This document shows, piece by piece, positions 43,574 through 54,299 of a DNA stretch of 64,000 nt. Every line of letters begins with the position of its first letter. Within the stretch, counting starts at the first letter, position 1. Both the position numbers and the translations under genes were made by a program. The DNA is from Atriophallophorus winterbourni (lineage: Eukaryota; Platyhelminthes; Trematoda; Plagiorchiida; Microphallidae): the NCBI GenBank assembly GCA_013407085.1, contig JACCGJ010019572.1:1-64000 (forward strand), written 5' to 3'. The notes beneath the pieces were generated by a model, which ran no database searches, was not told the DNA's origin, and saw nothing but the letters and a program-made list of their open reading frames with translations.

Positions 43574-46393
43574 TCAAGTTTTGCAGCTTTTTGAGTGACT
43601 AAACAGTCTGATTCGGGAGGAGCAATCTCTCCCGCAGCGCTGGTAACGATAGTCAGAACTCGGTTGTATTGCGTTAGTTGCACGTCGTCGGCGTGATCTG
43701 CGTTCAGCTGCCAAGAGCTGTATCTGCTCCTCCCCAGCATACAGACGACGCTTTACACAGTGCCTCCAATGTGAGCGGTCGAGAGCAAGTTCTTCCCAAC
43801 TCGCCGGGTCAATGCCAAGAGCTTTCATATCTCTTTTACAAACGTCTTTGTACCGCAAGTGCGGTCTGCCCAATGGTCGACTTCCTAGTTGCAACTCACC
43901 ATAGAGTAGATCTTTCGGAATACGACCATTTTCCATTCTATAGACATGACCAAGCCAGCGCAGGCGGCGCTGTCGCAATAGAGTGAACATGCTCTGTAGA
44001 CCAGCTTTTAAAAGCACTTCAGCATTAGTCACTCTGTCCATCCACGATATGTTCAAGATACGACGGATGCTTCGTAGATGGAAAGCATTCAGCTTCCGTT
44101 CGTGTCTTGCGTGGGTGGTCCAGGTTTCACTGCCGTACAGTAAAGCGTTCAGTACGCACGCGCTGTACACCATCATTTTCGTCTTTACAGTCAGCTTGCG
44201 GTTACCCCAAACACGAGAGTTCAAACGGGACAGAATGACAGCTGCTCTGCCAATTCGCTTATCAATCTCCGTGTCTAGCGAGAGGTTATTCGCAATGGTT
44301 GAACCAAGGTATGTGAACTGATGTACTGATTCAAGCTGACAGTTTCCAACAGTTATGATGGGAGGCGATACAGTCCCTTGGCTAAGGACTTTGGTCTTGC
44401 TCATGCTGATTGTTAGACCAAAGTCTTTGCATGCCGACGAAAAACAGTCCATTAGAGACTGAAGGTGCTCCTGGGAGTGAGCAATAAAGGCTGCATCGTC
44501 GGCAAACAGCAGGTCACGGATTAGCACATTTCGTGCCTTGGTTTGTGCTCTCAACCGGTTTAGGTTGAAAAGCTTGCCATCATTTCGCGTGCGTAAGTAA
44601 ATACCTTCTGTTCTCGTCCTGAAAGCGTACTTCAGAAGCAGAGCAAAGAAAATGCCGAACAGCGTGGGAGCCAGAACACACCCTTGTTTGACGCCTCGGC
44701 GAATTTCAAAGACTTCTGAGCTGAAACCGTTAAAATGGACTGAGCCCTTCATGCCTGAGTGGAACGAAATAACGAGCTTTAGCAGTCTTGGTGGGCAGCC
44801 TATCAAATTAAGCATTTTGAAAAGACCCTCCCTGCTGACGTAGTCGAATGCCTTCGTTAAATCAATAAAAACAGCGTATAATGGCATACGCTGTTCCCGA
44901 CACTTTTCTTGAAGTTGTCTTAGGGAGAAGATCATGTCAACGGTCGATCTTCCCTTGCGAAAGCCACATTGAGATTCGGAGTAAATTCTATCAGCTAAAA
45001 CTTGCAGCCGGATCTGTAAGACTTTAGCAAACAATTTGCCTACAACATTCAGAAGGGAGATTCCTCTGTAATTGTTGCAGTCGCCTCTATCTCCTTTATT
45101 CTTGAATAGCGTGATGATCTTTGTGTCTCGCATCTCTTGTGGGACACACTCCTCCTGCCAGCACTGAAGAAGCAAATGGTGAAGCGGTTGTAATAATGCT
45201 GCTCTACCGCATTTGATGAGCTCAGGTGGAATTCCGTCGTCACCAGGGGCCTTCCCATTCGCTAAGCGGTCGATTGCTTTATTGAGCTCATCAAGAGTAG
45301 GGGGAGTATCTAGATATTCAATAGTCGGCAACCGCTCGAAATTTTCAAATACATGTGGTAAAACCGTACTGTCCCTAGAGTAGAGGGAGGAGAAGTGCTC
45401 TACCCATCTTTCCATCTGCTGAGTTTTGTCCACAATCGGGTCACCAGATACAGACTTAATGGGAGCCATTTTATGTTTGTTTGGACCAATGGCTCTCTTG
45501 ATCCCATCATACATGCCGTGAAAATTTCCAGTATCCGCAGCTTTTTGGATACTAAGGCTAATTTCTGTCCAGTAGTCATTTGCACATCGCCTTGCAGTCT
45601 GTTGGACCTTATTTCTGGCTGCTCTTAAAAGTCGTAAGTTTTCATCTGTTGGCATACCTTTGAACCTCAAGAATGCTGACCGTTTCTCATCCAACACAGC
45701 AGTCATCTCAGAAGCTTTTGCTTCGAACCAGTCGCTCGTTCGAGCTTTCTTCGGACCGAAAGTGGAAAGTGCGACTCGGCATATGCTGTTTTTAATCGAT
45801 TCCCAGTTTTCTGAAGCCGATTCAAGTGGGGTTGTCTTGCTGAACTCGGCTGTGAAGGCTTTTGCAAATCGCGCAGCTAGATTAGGTTCGCACATGCGGG
45901 TGACGTCAATCCTAGGCTTACCAGACAATTTGGTGCGGTGAAATCTCGTGTCGGAAAGCTTCAGTTTTGCACAAACCAGTGAATGATCAGTGTCACAGTC
46001 TGCGCTTTGATATGATCTGGTGAGAAGTACGCTTCCTATATTAGTGCGCCTAACAAGGATAAGATCAAGCTGGTGCCAGTGCTTAGAGCGAGGATGTTTC
46101 CAAGAGACCTTATGCTGTGGTTTTGTTTGAAAGAAAGTGTTACTAACACAGAGACTGAACTGTGTGCATAATTCTAAAAGGCGTAGTCCATTTTCATTAG
46201 TTTTACCTACACCGAATTTCCCGAGACAGTTTTGCCAAGATTCGTAATCCGCACCAACTCTAGCATTGAAATCACCCAATACCACTACACAGTTTCTTTG
46301 TGGCACGTTTTTCAGGACTGTTGCGAGGTTGTAATAAAAAGCGTCTTTTTCAGTAGTCGTCGCAGAGAGCGTCGGCGCATAAACGTTTACCAA
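43574..46393 (-). CDS. LINE1 endonuclease/reverse transcriptase, main open frame
   Basis: 939 codons from the first in-frame ATG; the true protein starts earlier (46,740) but a 1-base deletion moves the first part to another frame. Endonuclease C-terminal half: VVLGDFNARVGADY (residues about 36-50), RSKHWHQLDLIL (about 99-112), DTDHSLV (about 133-140). RT from about residue 420: NNYRGISLLNVVGKLFAKVL, ESQCGFRKGRSTVDMIF, FIDLTKAFDYVSREGLFKML (motif A), IRRGVKQGCVLAPTLF (motif B), LLFADDAAFIAHS with catalytic FADD (about 629-632), then FTYLGSTI and a RRLRWLGHVYRMENGRIPK block. The C-terminus is a zinc-finger-like CGRDCSSRIRLFSHSKSC; its first expected Cys is Tyr here, whereas the copy at 37.7 kb keeps Cys. 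No internal stop, so it is young. Confidence 0.93.
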   Translation of the reverse strand: MVNVYAPTLSATTTEKDAFYYNLATVLKNVPQRNCVVVLGDFNARVGADYESWQNCLGKFGVGKTNENGLRLLELCTQFSLCVSNTFFQTKPQHKVSWKHPRSKHWHQLDLILVRRTNIGSVLLTRSYQSADCDTDHSLVCAKLKLSDTRFHRTKLSGKPRIDVTRMCEPNLAARFAKAFTAEFSKTTPLESASENWESIKNSICRVALSTFGPKKARTSDWFEAKASEMTAVLDEKRSAFLRFKGMPTDENLRLLRAARNKVQQTARRCANDYWTEISLSIQKAADTGNFHGMYDGIKRAIGPNKHKMAPIKSVSGDPIVDKTQQMERWVEHFSSLYSRDSTVLPHVFENFERLPTIEYLDTPPTLDELNKAIDRLANGKAPGDDGIPPELIKCGRAALLQPLHHLLLQCWQEECVPQEMRDTKIITLFKNKGDRGDCNNYRGISLLNVVGKLFAKVLQIRLQVLADRIYSESQCGFRKGRSTVDMIFSLRQLQEKCREQRMPLYAVFIDLTKAFDYVSREGLFKMLNLIGCPPRLLKLVISFHSGMKGSVHFNGFSSEVFEIRRGVKQGCVLAPTLFGIFFALLLKYAFRTRTEGIYLRTRNDGKLFNLNRLRAQTKARNVLIRDLLFADDAAFIAHSQEHLQSLMDCFSSACKDFGLTISMSKTKVLSQGTVSPPIITVGNCQLESVHQFTYLGSTIANNLSLDTEIDKRIGRAAVILSRLNSRVWGNRKLTVKTKMMVYSACVLNALLYGSETWTTHARHERKLNAFHLRSIRRILNISWMDRVTNAEVLLKAGLQSMFTLLRQRRLRWLGHVYRMENGRIPKDLLYGELQLGSRPLGRPHLRYKDVCKRDMKALGIDPASWEELALDRSHWRHCVKRRLYAGEEQIQLLAAERRSRRRRATNAIQPSSDYRYQRCGRDCSSRIRLFSHSKSCKT

Positions 46394-46470
46394 CGTAATG
46401 GTACCAGTAATGCACCTCAGATTTAGAGTCCAAATCCGTTCGCTCCCGCTGATGCTCGGTTCTGTTGCGT

Positions 46471-46740
46471 TTAGAAGGTCGTTTCGAACGGCAAACCCAA
46501 CTCCATGCAGTCGAGGCTCATCAGAACCCCTTCCTTTCCAAAAAACGTGTAATCTCTTTCTGTCAGCTTACCAGTGTCTGGTAATCGCGTCTCTTGTAGG
46601 GCTGCCACGTCGACCTTTAGTCTCTTTAACTCGTTGTTAATAACAGCAGATTTTCTTACGCCTCTGATATTCGAGACTTCGTCGTGAAATCCAGGAAGCA
46701 TGGACCGGACGGTCCAGGTTCCCAGTTTCAGAAATGACAT
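46471..46740 (-). CDS. LINE1 endonuclease N-terminus, separated by a frameshift
   Basis: Begins MSFLKLGTWTVRSMLPGFHD, then NELKRLKVDVAALQETRLPD, which holds the TWNVRS-like and catalytic ET motifs of APE-type endonucleases. The frame is correct to about codon 65 (YTFF) and then goes out of phase in an A-run at 46,540-46,545, six bases where seven would keep the frame. After that point its residues are meaningless. The rest continues in the 43,574-46,393 frame without another stop. Confidence 0.88.
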   Translation of the reverse strand: MSFLKLGTWTVRSMLPGFHDEVSNIRGVRKSAVINNELKRLKVDVAALQETRLPDTGKLTERDYTFFGKEGVLMSLDCMELGLPFETTF

Positions 46741-47575
46741 TTGTTTTTTCGTAGTTGGTTTCGCTGGTGCAGAAATAACAGTCTGATTGTCGGTTGATTC
46801 CTAATCCCCATGCACCCAATGAGGATAGCAGACCCTGGCTAGACGGCACCATATTGGCTATGGGCTGCCCAGCTTGAGGCGGGCGGTAGCCGTCCAATGA
46901 GACCTGAAAGTCTTCCCCACCGTCGAGAGCAGCCCCAGGCGCTGAGCTCTACGCCAATCGAGCCATAGCTTTTAACCGGTATCTGCTGCTTCCCGTGTTA
47001 TTATCCGCAGAAGCGGAATGGAGTGTCCTCTCCATTGGTGCGTTGTGATGTACGCCAGGGCAGTTCAAAGTGGAGAACTAGCTGTTGCCCATGCAGCAAG
47101 TGCTCCCTCTCCACGGCACCATCGGAACCAAAGGAACAGCTAGGCTGATACGTTTGGACAACGATGCCGTCGCAGAAGTTGGCAGGGCGAAGTTGTAAAA
47201 AAAACTTCGGACTGCCTAACGGGACTCCGGCTCCGGATTTTTCCTCGAGGTTGACTCCTGAAGCCTTTTCCATGATTGGATGTAGCCACAAGGCAGTGGA
47301 GGTTTGAGATAAGGGTTTTCCTTCCCCCAGGTGGACCGCCTTCATGGACTTACGAGCTCCACCTGCCCGAAGCATGCTGGTTTTGAGGCGCCAGTCAGCC
47401 GCCTTCGCCCTTTCTCCTGTCAGTAGAAGCAGTTCCGCCGGGTCGCACAGGACCACGCGTGCAGGCCAGGAGCTGGACTTGGTTGCCAGAGGCTATATGA
47501 GACGCGTGCCATTGGAGCATTTTTAGAATTGGGAGCTTATCCCCAAAACCGCCCCGGCTTTGACAACCTTGGAAC
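46741..47575 (-). other. LINE1 5' leader
   Basis: GC-richer than the surroundings and conserved in the fragment at 32,805-33,065. A 151-codon frame (47,456-47,001) shows no domain and is not called. It probably holds the element's internal promoter, but no specific box was recognised. Confidence 0.6.
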
Positions 47576-47588
47576 CAGTGATTGTTGT
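47576..47588. repeat. LINE1 target-site duplication, right (13 bp)
   Basis: CAGTGATTGTTGT, identical to 43,495-43,507. The host LINE frame resumes from this copy. Confidence 0.9.
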
Positions 47589-48640
47589 ATTCTTGGACAT
47601 AAGCAAAGCTTTCGATCGGCTTCCTCATACGCTACTCCTTTTGAAGTTAACACGTTTAGTTATTCATGGGCCTTTATTGAGCTGATTCCGTTCTTTTCTA
47701 TCTGACTGTACCTTTTCGTTTCTTGTTAATGGTGTTACCTCAACTAATCAGCCGATTCCAAGTGGCGTAATTCAAGGCAGCATTCTAGGTCCACTTCTTT
47801 TTCTTATCTATGTTAATGATCTACAAAATGTTGTAGATCACTCTAAGCTATTTATCTTCGCGGATGACATAGAAGTAGTCTTAACGTCTCCTCCTGGTGA
47901 AGTGTCACAGGCTCTGATATCCCTTAACCGTGAACTAGCTTCTCTATCTAGCTGGGGCTCACAATGGGGATGAGAATTTTCTGCATCTAGGACACAATAT
48001 ATGTGATTACGTTGTTCAATCCCTTTTAACACACTCACGATAAATTGCTCAACCATCACACCTTCTGCAGAAATTAGGGACCTTGGATTTAGATACTCCT
48101 CTTCTCTCAATTTTAATGAACAAGCTAGACACCTCATTGTGAGAGCAAGACAAAACTTTACCCTAATTACCCACAAATTCCTCTTACGTGAGACTAAAAT
48201 AGCGTTGTATAAGATGAAGGTCTCACCAATTCTCGATTATTGTAATATCATCTATTCTCACATGGGTAGGCGTGATTGTTTTCTCTTAGAGAGACTTCAA
48301 CGTACTTTCAGCAAAATAACTTTGGGCTATTCAAACCCCTTGCCTTATCTTGAAATGTGTAATTTGCTGAATGTCGAACCACTATGGCTACGCAGAATTC
48401 GTCTGAATCTGCTTCTTTTCTTTCGAATCATTACCCAGCAACGAATTAGGCTTCAGTCTGGCATGCGCTTTCACGATTATATCCGATATGTTCTGCGCAA
48501 TCGAACAAGGCCGTTGAATATTCCGGCCTCGCACTAAGAATAGACGTAACTTCTTCTTAGTTAGATATGCACAACTTTGGATCTTTGTGATCTTTTTTAT
48601 CGTTTATAATAAATGTACTATTTAACAATGATAACCTCTC
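47576..48640 (+). pseudogene. CR1/Jockey-like LINE, 3' part of split RT
   Basis: Resumes with VIVVFLDISKAFDRLPHTLL (motif A), then SFLVNGVTSTNQPIPSGVIQ and GSILGPLLFLIYVNDL (motif B), LFIFADDIEVVL (FADD motif C), RDLGFRYSSSLNF, ARQNFTLITHKFLL, KMKVSPILDYCNIIYSHMG and LERLQRTFSKITLGY, with the C-terminus near 48,540. A few stops are present. Joined with 42,590-43,507 it gives a nearly complete RT region, so the host LINE was moderately intact when LINE1 landed. Confidence 0.85.
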
Positions 48641-49015
48641 ACCATGATGGTGAAGAGAATATTTTTAATTGTGTTCCAGTGTCTCCGACTCAGAAACCAT
48701 CTCCGATTCTGGTCCTTGCTTCTTCCGCGTAAGACTAATTCTTCTACATGAACCGAAATCCATACTGGCTAAGCGTTCTGGTTTCCCTTATTCGACAATT
48801 CTCCGACTTTGCTGGATCGTACAACCGGCCCAAACCTCATGAAATTTAAACCACAATCCCCTCCATTTTCTAATTTTTTTTCAATTTAACTCCGGATTTT
48901 TATGTGTTTTTCTTCAATCACACCCACCAACATTCTGAAGAAGTCAATTTAAATGGTGCGTGTAAAGATATAATTGTCACAGTAAAAATAAATTTTCGAA
49001 GTAAAGAAAGTTCCG

Positions 49016-49016
<1 letters not shown>
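48641..49016. other. LINE 3' UTR or spacer, no gene
   Basis: C/T-rich stretch after the RT, probably the 3' UTR of the CR1/Jockey-like LINE in its first part. Confidence 0.4.

Positions 49017-49047
<31 letters not shown>
49017..49047. repeat. (TA)n microsatellite
   Basis: About 15 uninterrupted TA units. Confidence 0.95.
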
Positions 49048-49049
<2 letters not shown>

Positions 49050-51410
49050 TCCACGGTGCAATCTACGACCCCGAAGTACTGTACAAGTCTTCAACTTTTT
49101 ACTTTTATGCATGTGTAAATGTGTACGTGTTTTAATCACCAAGTGCACTTTGTGCTTCGCGATGCAGCGTATCTCGTGGTGCCAGCAACTAGTTTTCAAA
49201 ACACAAATTAAGTTAGAAATATATCTTCTTTATCTTATTTCTCTATTTTTACGCCTATTAATTGATATGACTGTCCTAACTAAGGGCTCACGAATGTTCA
49301 TCCTCCTCCTTTTCGGACATAATGTGCCGAAGGTTTACTTCGTTGGAATTTTCTTTTGCTGTCCTCGCCCGAGGATTACGTAAACAGTGCTGAATGATGT
49401 TCTATTTAATTGGGTAAACGAACGAAACAATACAGTTTCCTCACATTTTTTCACGTAAAGTCTTGGTAATATGACATTCAGCTGAGGATTTCCATTGACC
49501 AGCTCTGGTACACCGTTGATCATGTTGAGGTAAGCATCACTATCTGAAACCCTTTCCGGTGTTATTAAATGTGCGTTAGTTCTTCATGGAATGTTCACTG
49601 TTTTCAACTTGATATCGGATGGTCCATAGAACGAATTCACCTGAAATTTAAGGGCAATTGATCAATTCAATATCACCTGTCGTTGGTTAATCTAATCAGC
49701 ACGGAAAATCTGTCATTGACTTTATCTCAATTTGAAAGAGAGTTTTTCGACAAATCCGATCCGTTAGACTCCTTCAGATGAGTATTTCAACATTAAAACA
49801 TCTTAATGTATTGGTAACCAAAATTATGATCCATTGTTAAAAGTAAAAATTGATTTGTTCTGCTTTATATTCAACATTTCTGACAAAGTGTGTGACAAAT
49901 CTGTGGTTCTATCAGTAATGGTCTGTGAAATCATTGTTCTTTATATTAAAAGTGTATTTCTCGATTACTTTCATGATGTGTTTTCTCAAGCCTATAATGT
50001 TTTGTTTTAATTGTCCAGTATTCCATTGAACAGTTAATTCCGCGCTTCGATTAGCGTAATCGGTTTTTTTTCACGTGACGCAATTGTACGACAGCCTATT
50101 CGCGATTGTATAGCTAGAATGCTAGCGAAAATATGGCATTTGCTGATATTTAGTAACTTGGTGGATGTTGCATGATATGCAACGGTCTTGTGGTGACGAA
50201 TACGTTATAATAGACCATTTTTGTTTTATTCCAATGCTTACCGCGTCAGTCACTCGGAAATCACTGCCTTCTGGAATCATTCAAGCGATATACACTTCAA
50301 GTGAAGCAAATATCTGAGAACAGCGCTCAAACTACATAAGAATAAGTCAAATAAGTCACGTTCACAACGTGGACTAGAATTCAGATGAAACGAAAGTTCT
50401 GTTCAATTTGCCTACATCCCTCGGAAATTGATGAATTTTTGATTTCATTTGTATCGTAATTAATACCCCCCACATTCATGCCCTGTTTTTCTCTGCACTA
50501 AATTGAACCAAATGGTCTACTCATATAACTTACGCATGATTACCAAATAGTTAATTCCCTGAAAACTTTTCCCAAGATATCGCGTGTTCTATCGCGCGAT
50601 AATTCAACGTCTTCGCCTGATGGCCATCCTGAAGCTTGCCCGCCTTATCATGCTCTTTAAAACAGAACATATGCAGAACACCACCCTCGGAGCATTAAGC
50701 GTTGAAGCGACCTACGGAGACAATCGCGAGTCCGGGTTTCGAAATAATCGAACAAAGCGGTTCAAACGACAACCTTTTGGGAAACATACGGCAATGAGCA
50801 ACACTAGCCCAAGGTCAATTAACCGAGCCCAAAGTAGTGTGCCGATTGGTTGGAAATCGATCGAAAAATCAGATGGAAGTGACAAACGGGACAGACATGT
50901 TTTGGTTGATACTGTGGTTTCTTGATTTGCCTATAATAAGTTGGTGTGTGTGTTCTTAGCTTGGTCGTGTGCGCAAAACAATGCGTTTGACCAATTGATT
51001 CGAGAGCCCGCGTGCCTCGAATGACTTGACTATATATGTCGTCTAAACTCTGCAAACCATTGCACCGACAATACTACAACAGCTTTCAAACGGAATGTCT
51101 TGATGTGTTAGTCAAGTCTATAAAAGAATGTAGAAAAACAAATTGCACTCACCGAATGATTTGCCTTTAATTGATTTAGCTAAATGTGTTTTTGAAAAAA
51201 GAGAGTCAATTAATATTGTTTTTTTTCATGCACTTATTCAATGCTATGAGGCACATTTTGATGCGGTTGATTTCATTAATGGTAGGTTCGCAGTATGTTT
51301 TGTTATTAGAGTTTCAGCTTTGATAACGTTTACCTAATCTATTTTATCCACTCAAACTTCTCGATACCACGTTTCTGGTAACTTAAGGTTATTGTAAAAC
51401 ATTATCACAA
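49048..51410. other. AT-rich spacer, no recognised gene
   Basis: Mostly AT-rich. A higher-GC island at 50,580-50,925 holds a 113-codon frame (starts near ATHMQNTTLGAL in its middle) without recognisable domain or neighbours; no call is made. Confidence 0.45.
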
Positions 51411-51439
51411 AATGTCTGAAATATACATAATAAATTCAT

Positions 51440-52210
51440 GTGGAAATCATTGCCTCTTCACGGCTAATTCAGTCAATCACCGGTGCACGCACATAAACCT
51501 ATGGGCTCAAAACAAAAACGTATGCATTTTCATCACACAAATCCTATGTTGTTTGCTTGCAGGAGGTAGAGGTACAGTACGATCAGTTCAAACGGTGGAA
51601 CCACTGTTGGCTGAGGTTGACACTATAATCTTGTCCAATCACATGTTCACGGAAAGGTGGATGTTAATCAACCATTCGGCTCCATGGTCCGTGGATCTCG
51701 ATCGTAATGTTCCTACCTGATTAGCACAAACTACCTGAAACCACTTGTGTGGTCTTGATGGAAACATATGGAAATGTGTATTTTTATGTTCATTTAATAT
51801 TATTAATCAATTATTAAATGTCGTTAAGTAGCCAGTTCAATATTTACATAATTAATAACCCATCTATATTGGTATGCTCCATTTTCATGCTTTGTTGGAT
51901 CACAGTTTACAAAAGTGTGAGTAAATAAGATGCAAGCACGTGTTAGTTACGCCTGATTCACACTGTTATGTTTGTTAGTTCATTTTTCTCCATAGCCGTA
52001 AATTGCGTGTTTAATTTTTGACTTTTGTTTCTGTAAACAAACCTTCTTTGATGTTTTACTGATATGCTTTGAAAATGCTTTTTATCTCCATATTTAAAAC
52101 TTGAATTATTTTTGAATACGTTCTGTTTGTCCTTGATTCGTGATACCCGATGAGAGCAAACAGCACGAAACCGGTCGCGGGGGTTTTGTGATGAAAATGC
52201 ATGTAAATGA
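51440..52210 (+). repeat. Dispersed repeat related to the 31.6/40.9-kb hammerhead-like units
   Basis: Two inverted relatives about 600 bp apart: 51,515-51,600 in one sense and 52,125-52,210 in the other, sharing AAATGCATG-type strings and a GCAAACA loop with 31,605-31,790 and 40,840-41,020. Divergence is high. Confidence 0.5.
52147..52177 (+). ncRNA. Hammerhead-like core, decayed
   Basis: CCGATGA (U4 changed to C), GAGC-AAACA-GCAC with one mismatch, GAAA, CCGG palindrome and a GTC triplet. Stem I is not convincing. Same loop and stem III as 3716-3771. Confidence 0.4.
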
Positions 52211-54299
52211 CCTCTTCGTTCATTGTCATGGGTTTAAACACTATCTACATGTATTTGTGTACGTGTGAATTTCGTCGTGCCAACCTTATCCAACCGTGGC
52301 ATACAAGCGCAAATTGTTTGCCATTCTTCCACTGCTCAAGGACATGCGAATCGTGATCTTACTGTCCCTAATATATGAGTGCAGACAGCGGACTTGGGTT
52401 GTGTGTCATGGATTCATACAATTACGTATCGTTTTTCATAAACACCAGTTTAACCCTATCAGCATGTGTTCAGACAAATGATTGAACAGGTTGGTCGTGC
52501 ACAACTAATTCAACAGTGGCTTACATGCGCAAATTATATCTCTTGTTTCTTTTAATTGTTATTGCTTTTTGATAACTCCATGTTTTATATTATGTTATGG
52601 TGGCGCATGATTATTCTGTTCCTAATTATGTTTTTCCCCAATTAAAGCACGCAATACAGGATGAATGTAATTGCTGTAGGCTATATGTTTTCATTAGAAA
52701 TTCAATCAAATTGGACTTACACATATCTTCATATTCGCTGGGTCGCTGGACAATCACTCCCTTGCGATACTTCGGTTTTATGAGTGATATTTTGATGTCA
52801 ACAGATGACAAGCCACTGTACTTGTCACCTATCATGTTGAAAGGGGCTGTTTGGAATTGCGCGTTGATATGAATGGGGCATCGAACAACTGGGGTGAGCC
52901 CTACGAAACGGAGAGAGTAATTGTTTATTGGAGTAAATATAGCTACTTTTAAAAGTTTACAAAATTTCTTCCTGGGTCAAATTTTTTATACAGTTTTTGA
53001 TTTAAAAGTAAATTTGTTATGGGAGGCAAGCTATCTTTTAGTGTCTCAAATTATTCGTATTATGATTCGAGATATGACTATGCATTGATTCTAACAGGGT
53101 AGCAATGCCTTTATTTTTGAAGTTTGAAAACATTGGTCATTCGAATTGACTTCCAAAGATTCGAAAGAGTTTTTGATAAAGCATTCGACTCCATAGCCTA
53201 GCATCCTATTCGGATGGTGAACTCTTTTCACCTTCAAAGCCTCGAAGTCAAATATCCGGAAATAATAACCGTCCAAATCCGGTTTGATAATCTATTGAAA
53301 ATTTCGAGAGGGTAACTATCACATTTAATTCATCTCATGTTTTCAAGTGAATACGTGAGGTTATTGGTGGTAGGATTCATGATAGTGAAAGCCACGTGAA
53401 ACATGCCGTGCGGATGTCGCTATTAACATTTGTGAAAACGCACGCTTCATTAGAGGTGTAAATATCTCATCCTAGGTTGCCCGTACCCCAAATTCGATAA
53501 ATCCAGTAGCTTTTTAAGTCCATCCCTTCCCGTTCTATTTCGGATTTTTAACATGTCATGGTTGTATGATAATTAACGACTCGGTACTTGCTAGCTACCA
53601 GCACACTGCTGTCCATGATGGTGATTGTGATGATGACATTTGACCTGCTATAAACATATTTGTCACTCGAAAATGCAAGAGAATATGAAAATTGTGGTCA
53701 CATCAGTGAAATGTTTGCCATCAGTTCATAAACTCTGAAACTAGCATCAGTGGTCATAATCTATGTGAGACTGATTTCGCTGGATTACCTCTTTCTTTCA
53801 ATGCGCGAGAGACCCTCTAAATGCCTAGTTGGCTGTATTACTGTACACATCGTTGTATAATAACAAAAAACAATATGAGGTACTTGAAATTAGTTGATAA
53901 CAAAGAAGGAGAAAGACATGTGCTATGACCAACCAAATCTTTACTCGAATCTGCATTCGTCTCATTTGGCGCGTTCCAGAGTTGAAAAATATAACTCACT
54001 TGAGCAAACTTGCTGGTCACCCATATTCTTGAACTGATTGGAATCTCCTGGTTTAATATGGCAACCAATACTACAGAAATAATATAGAAAATAATTATTT
54101 GCTTAGTCAATATACTTCGAAATGTGATCATAGAACTAATCAAATTTGAGTACTAATTCTGAGATAATTCAAATACAAACACACCTATAGAGAGCTCGAT
54201 TCGCTGGTCTCACAAATATGAAAATACTGGTTGCCGCGTTTAAGGGTCCCGTTTTGAATTGCGTCATTTGTCTGCTTTTGGTTATTTTGGGGGATAACT
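52211..54299. other. AT-rich spacer, no recognised gene
   Basis: No supported feature. At 53,125-53,290 the plus strand reads RIDFQRFERVFDKAFDSIA, faintly like RT motif A of an RTE LINE (DFEKAFDS); this is too short to call. Confidence 0.4.

Larger units (their letters stand above)
43508..47575 (-). mobile_element. LINE1: near full-length RTE-type LINE, about 4.07 kb
   Basis: Minus strand: 5' leader of about 835 bp (47,575-46,741), one long ORF (46,740-43,574) with endonuclease and RT, a short 3' UTR with TACATCCATGGTCGACATCG (43,552-43,533 region) and a (CAA)n tail. Both sides carry the same 13-bp host sequence. The insertion splits a CR1/Jockey-like RT. Truncated relatives lie at 24,860, 28,645, 32,805 and 35,299. 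The clade is tentative: the protein resembles the 'craniofacial development protein 2-like' RTE-type family. Confidence 0.9.

Noticed and set aside
47001..47456. Separate ORF1 of LINE1
   Set aside because: 151 codons with no zinc knuckle, RRM or coiled coil; the related fragment at 32.8 kb does not keep the frame. It is treated as leader.
51140..51340. Short gene at 51.1-51.3 kb
   Set aside because: A 64-codon frame in AT-rich DNA with no domain or repeat support.
53125..53290. RTE-like RT motif (FDKAFDSI)
   Set aside because: Only about 8 residues fit and no neighbouring RT blocks were found on the same strand.
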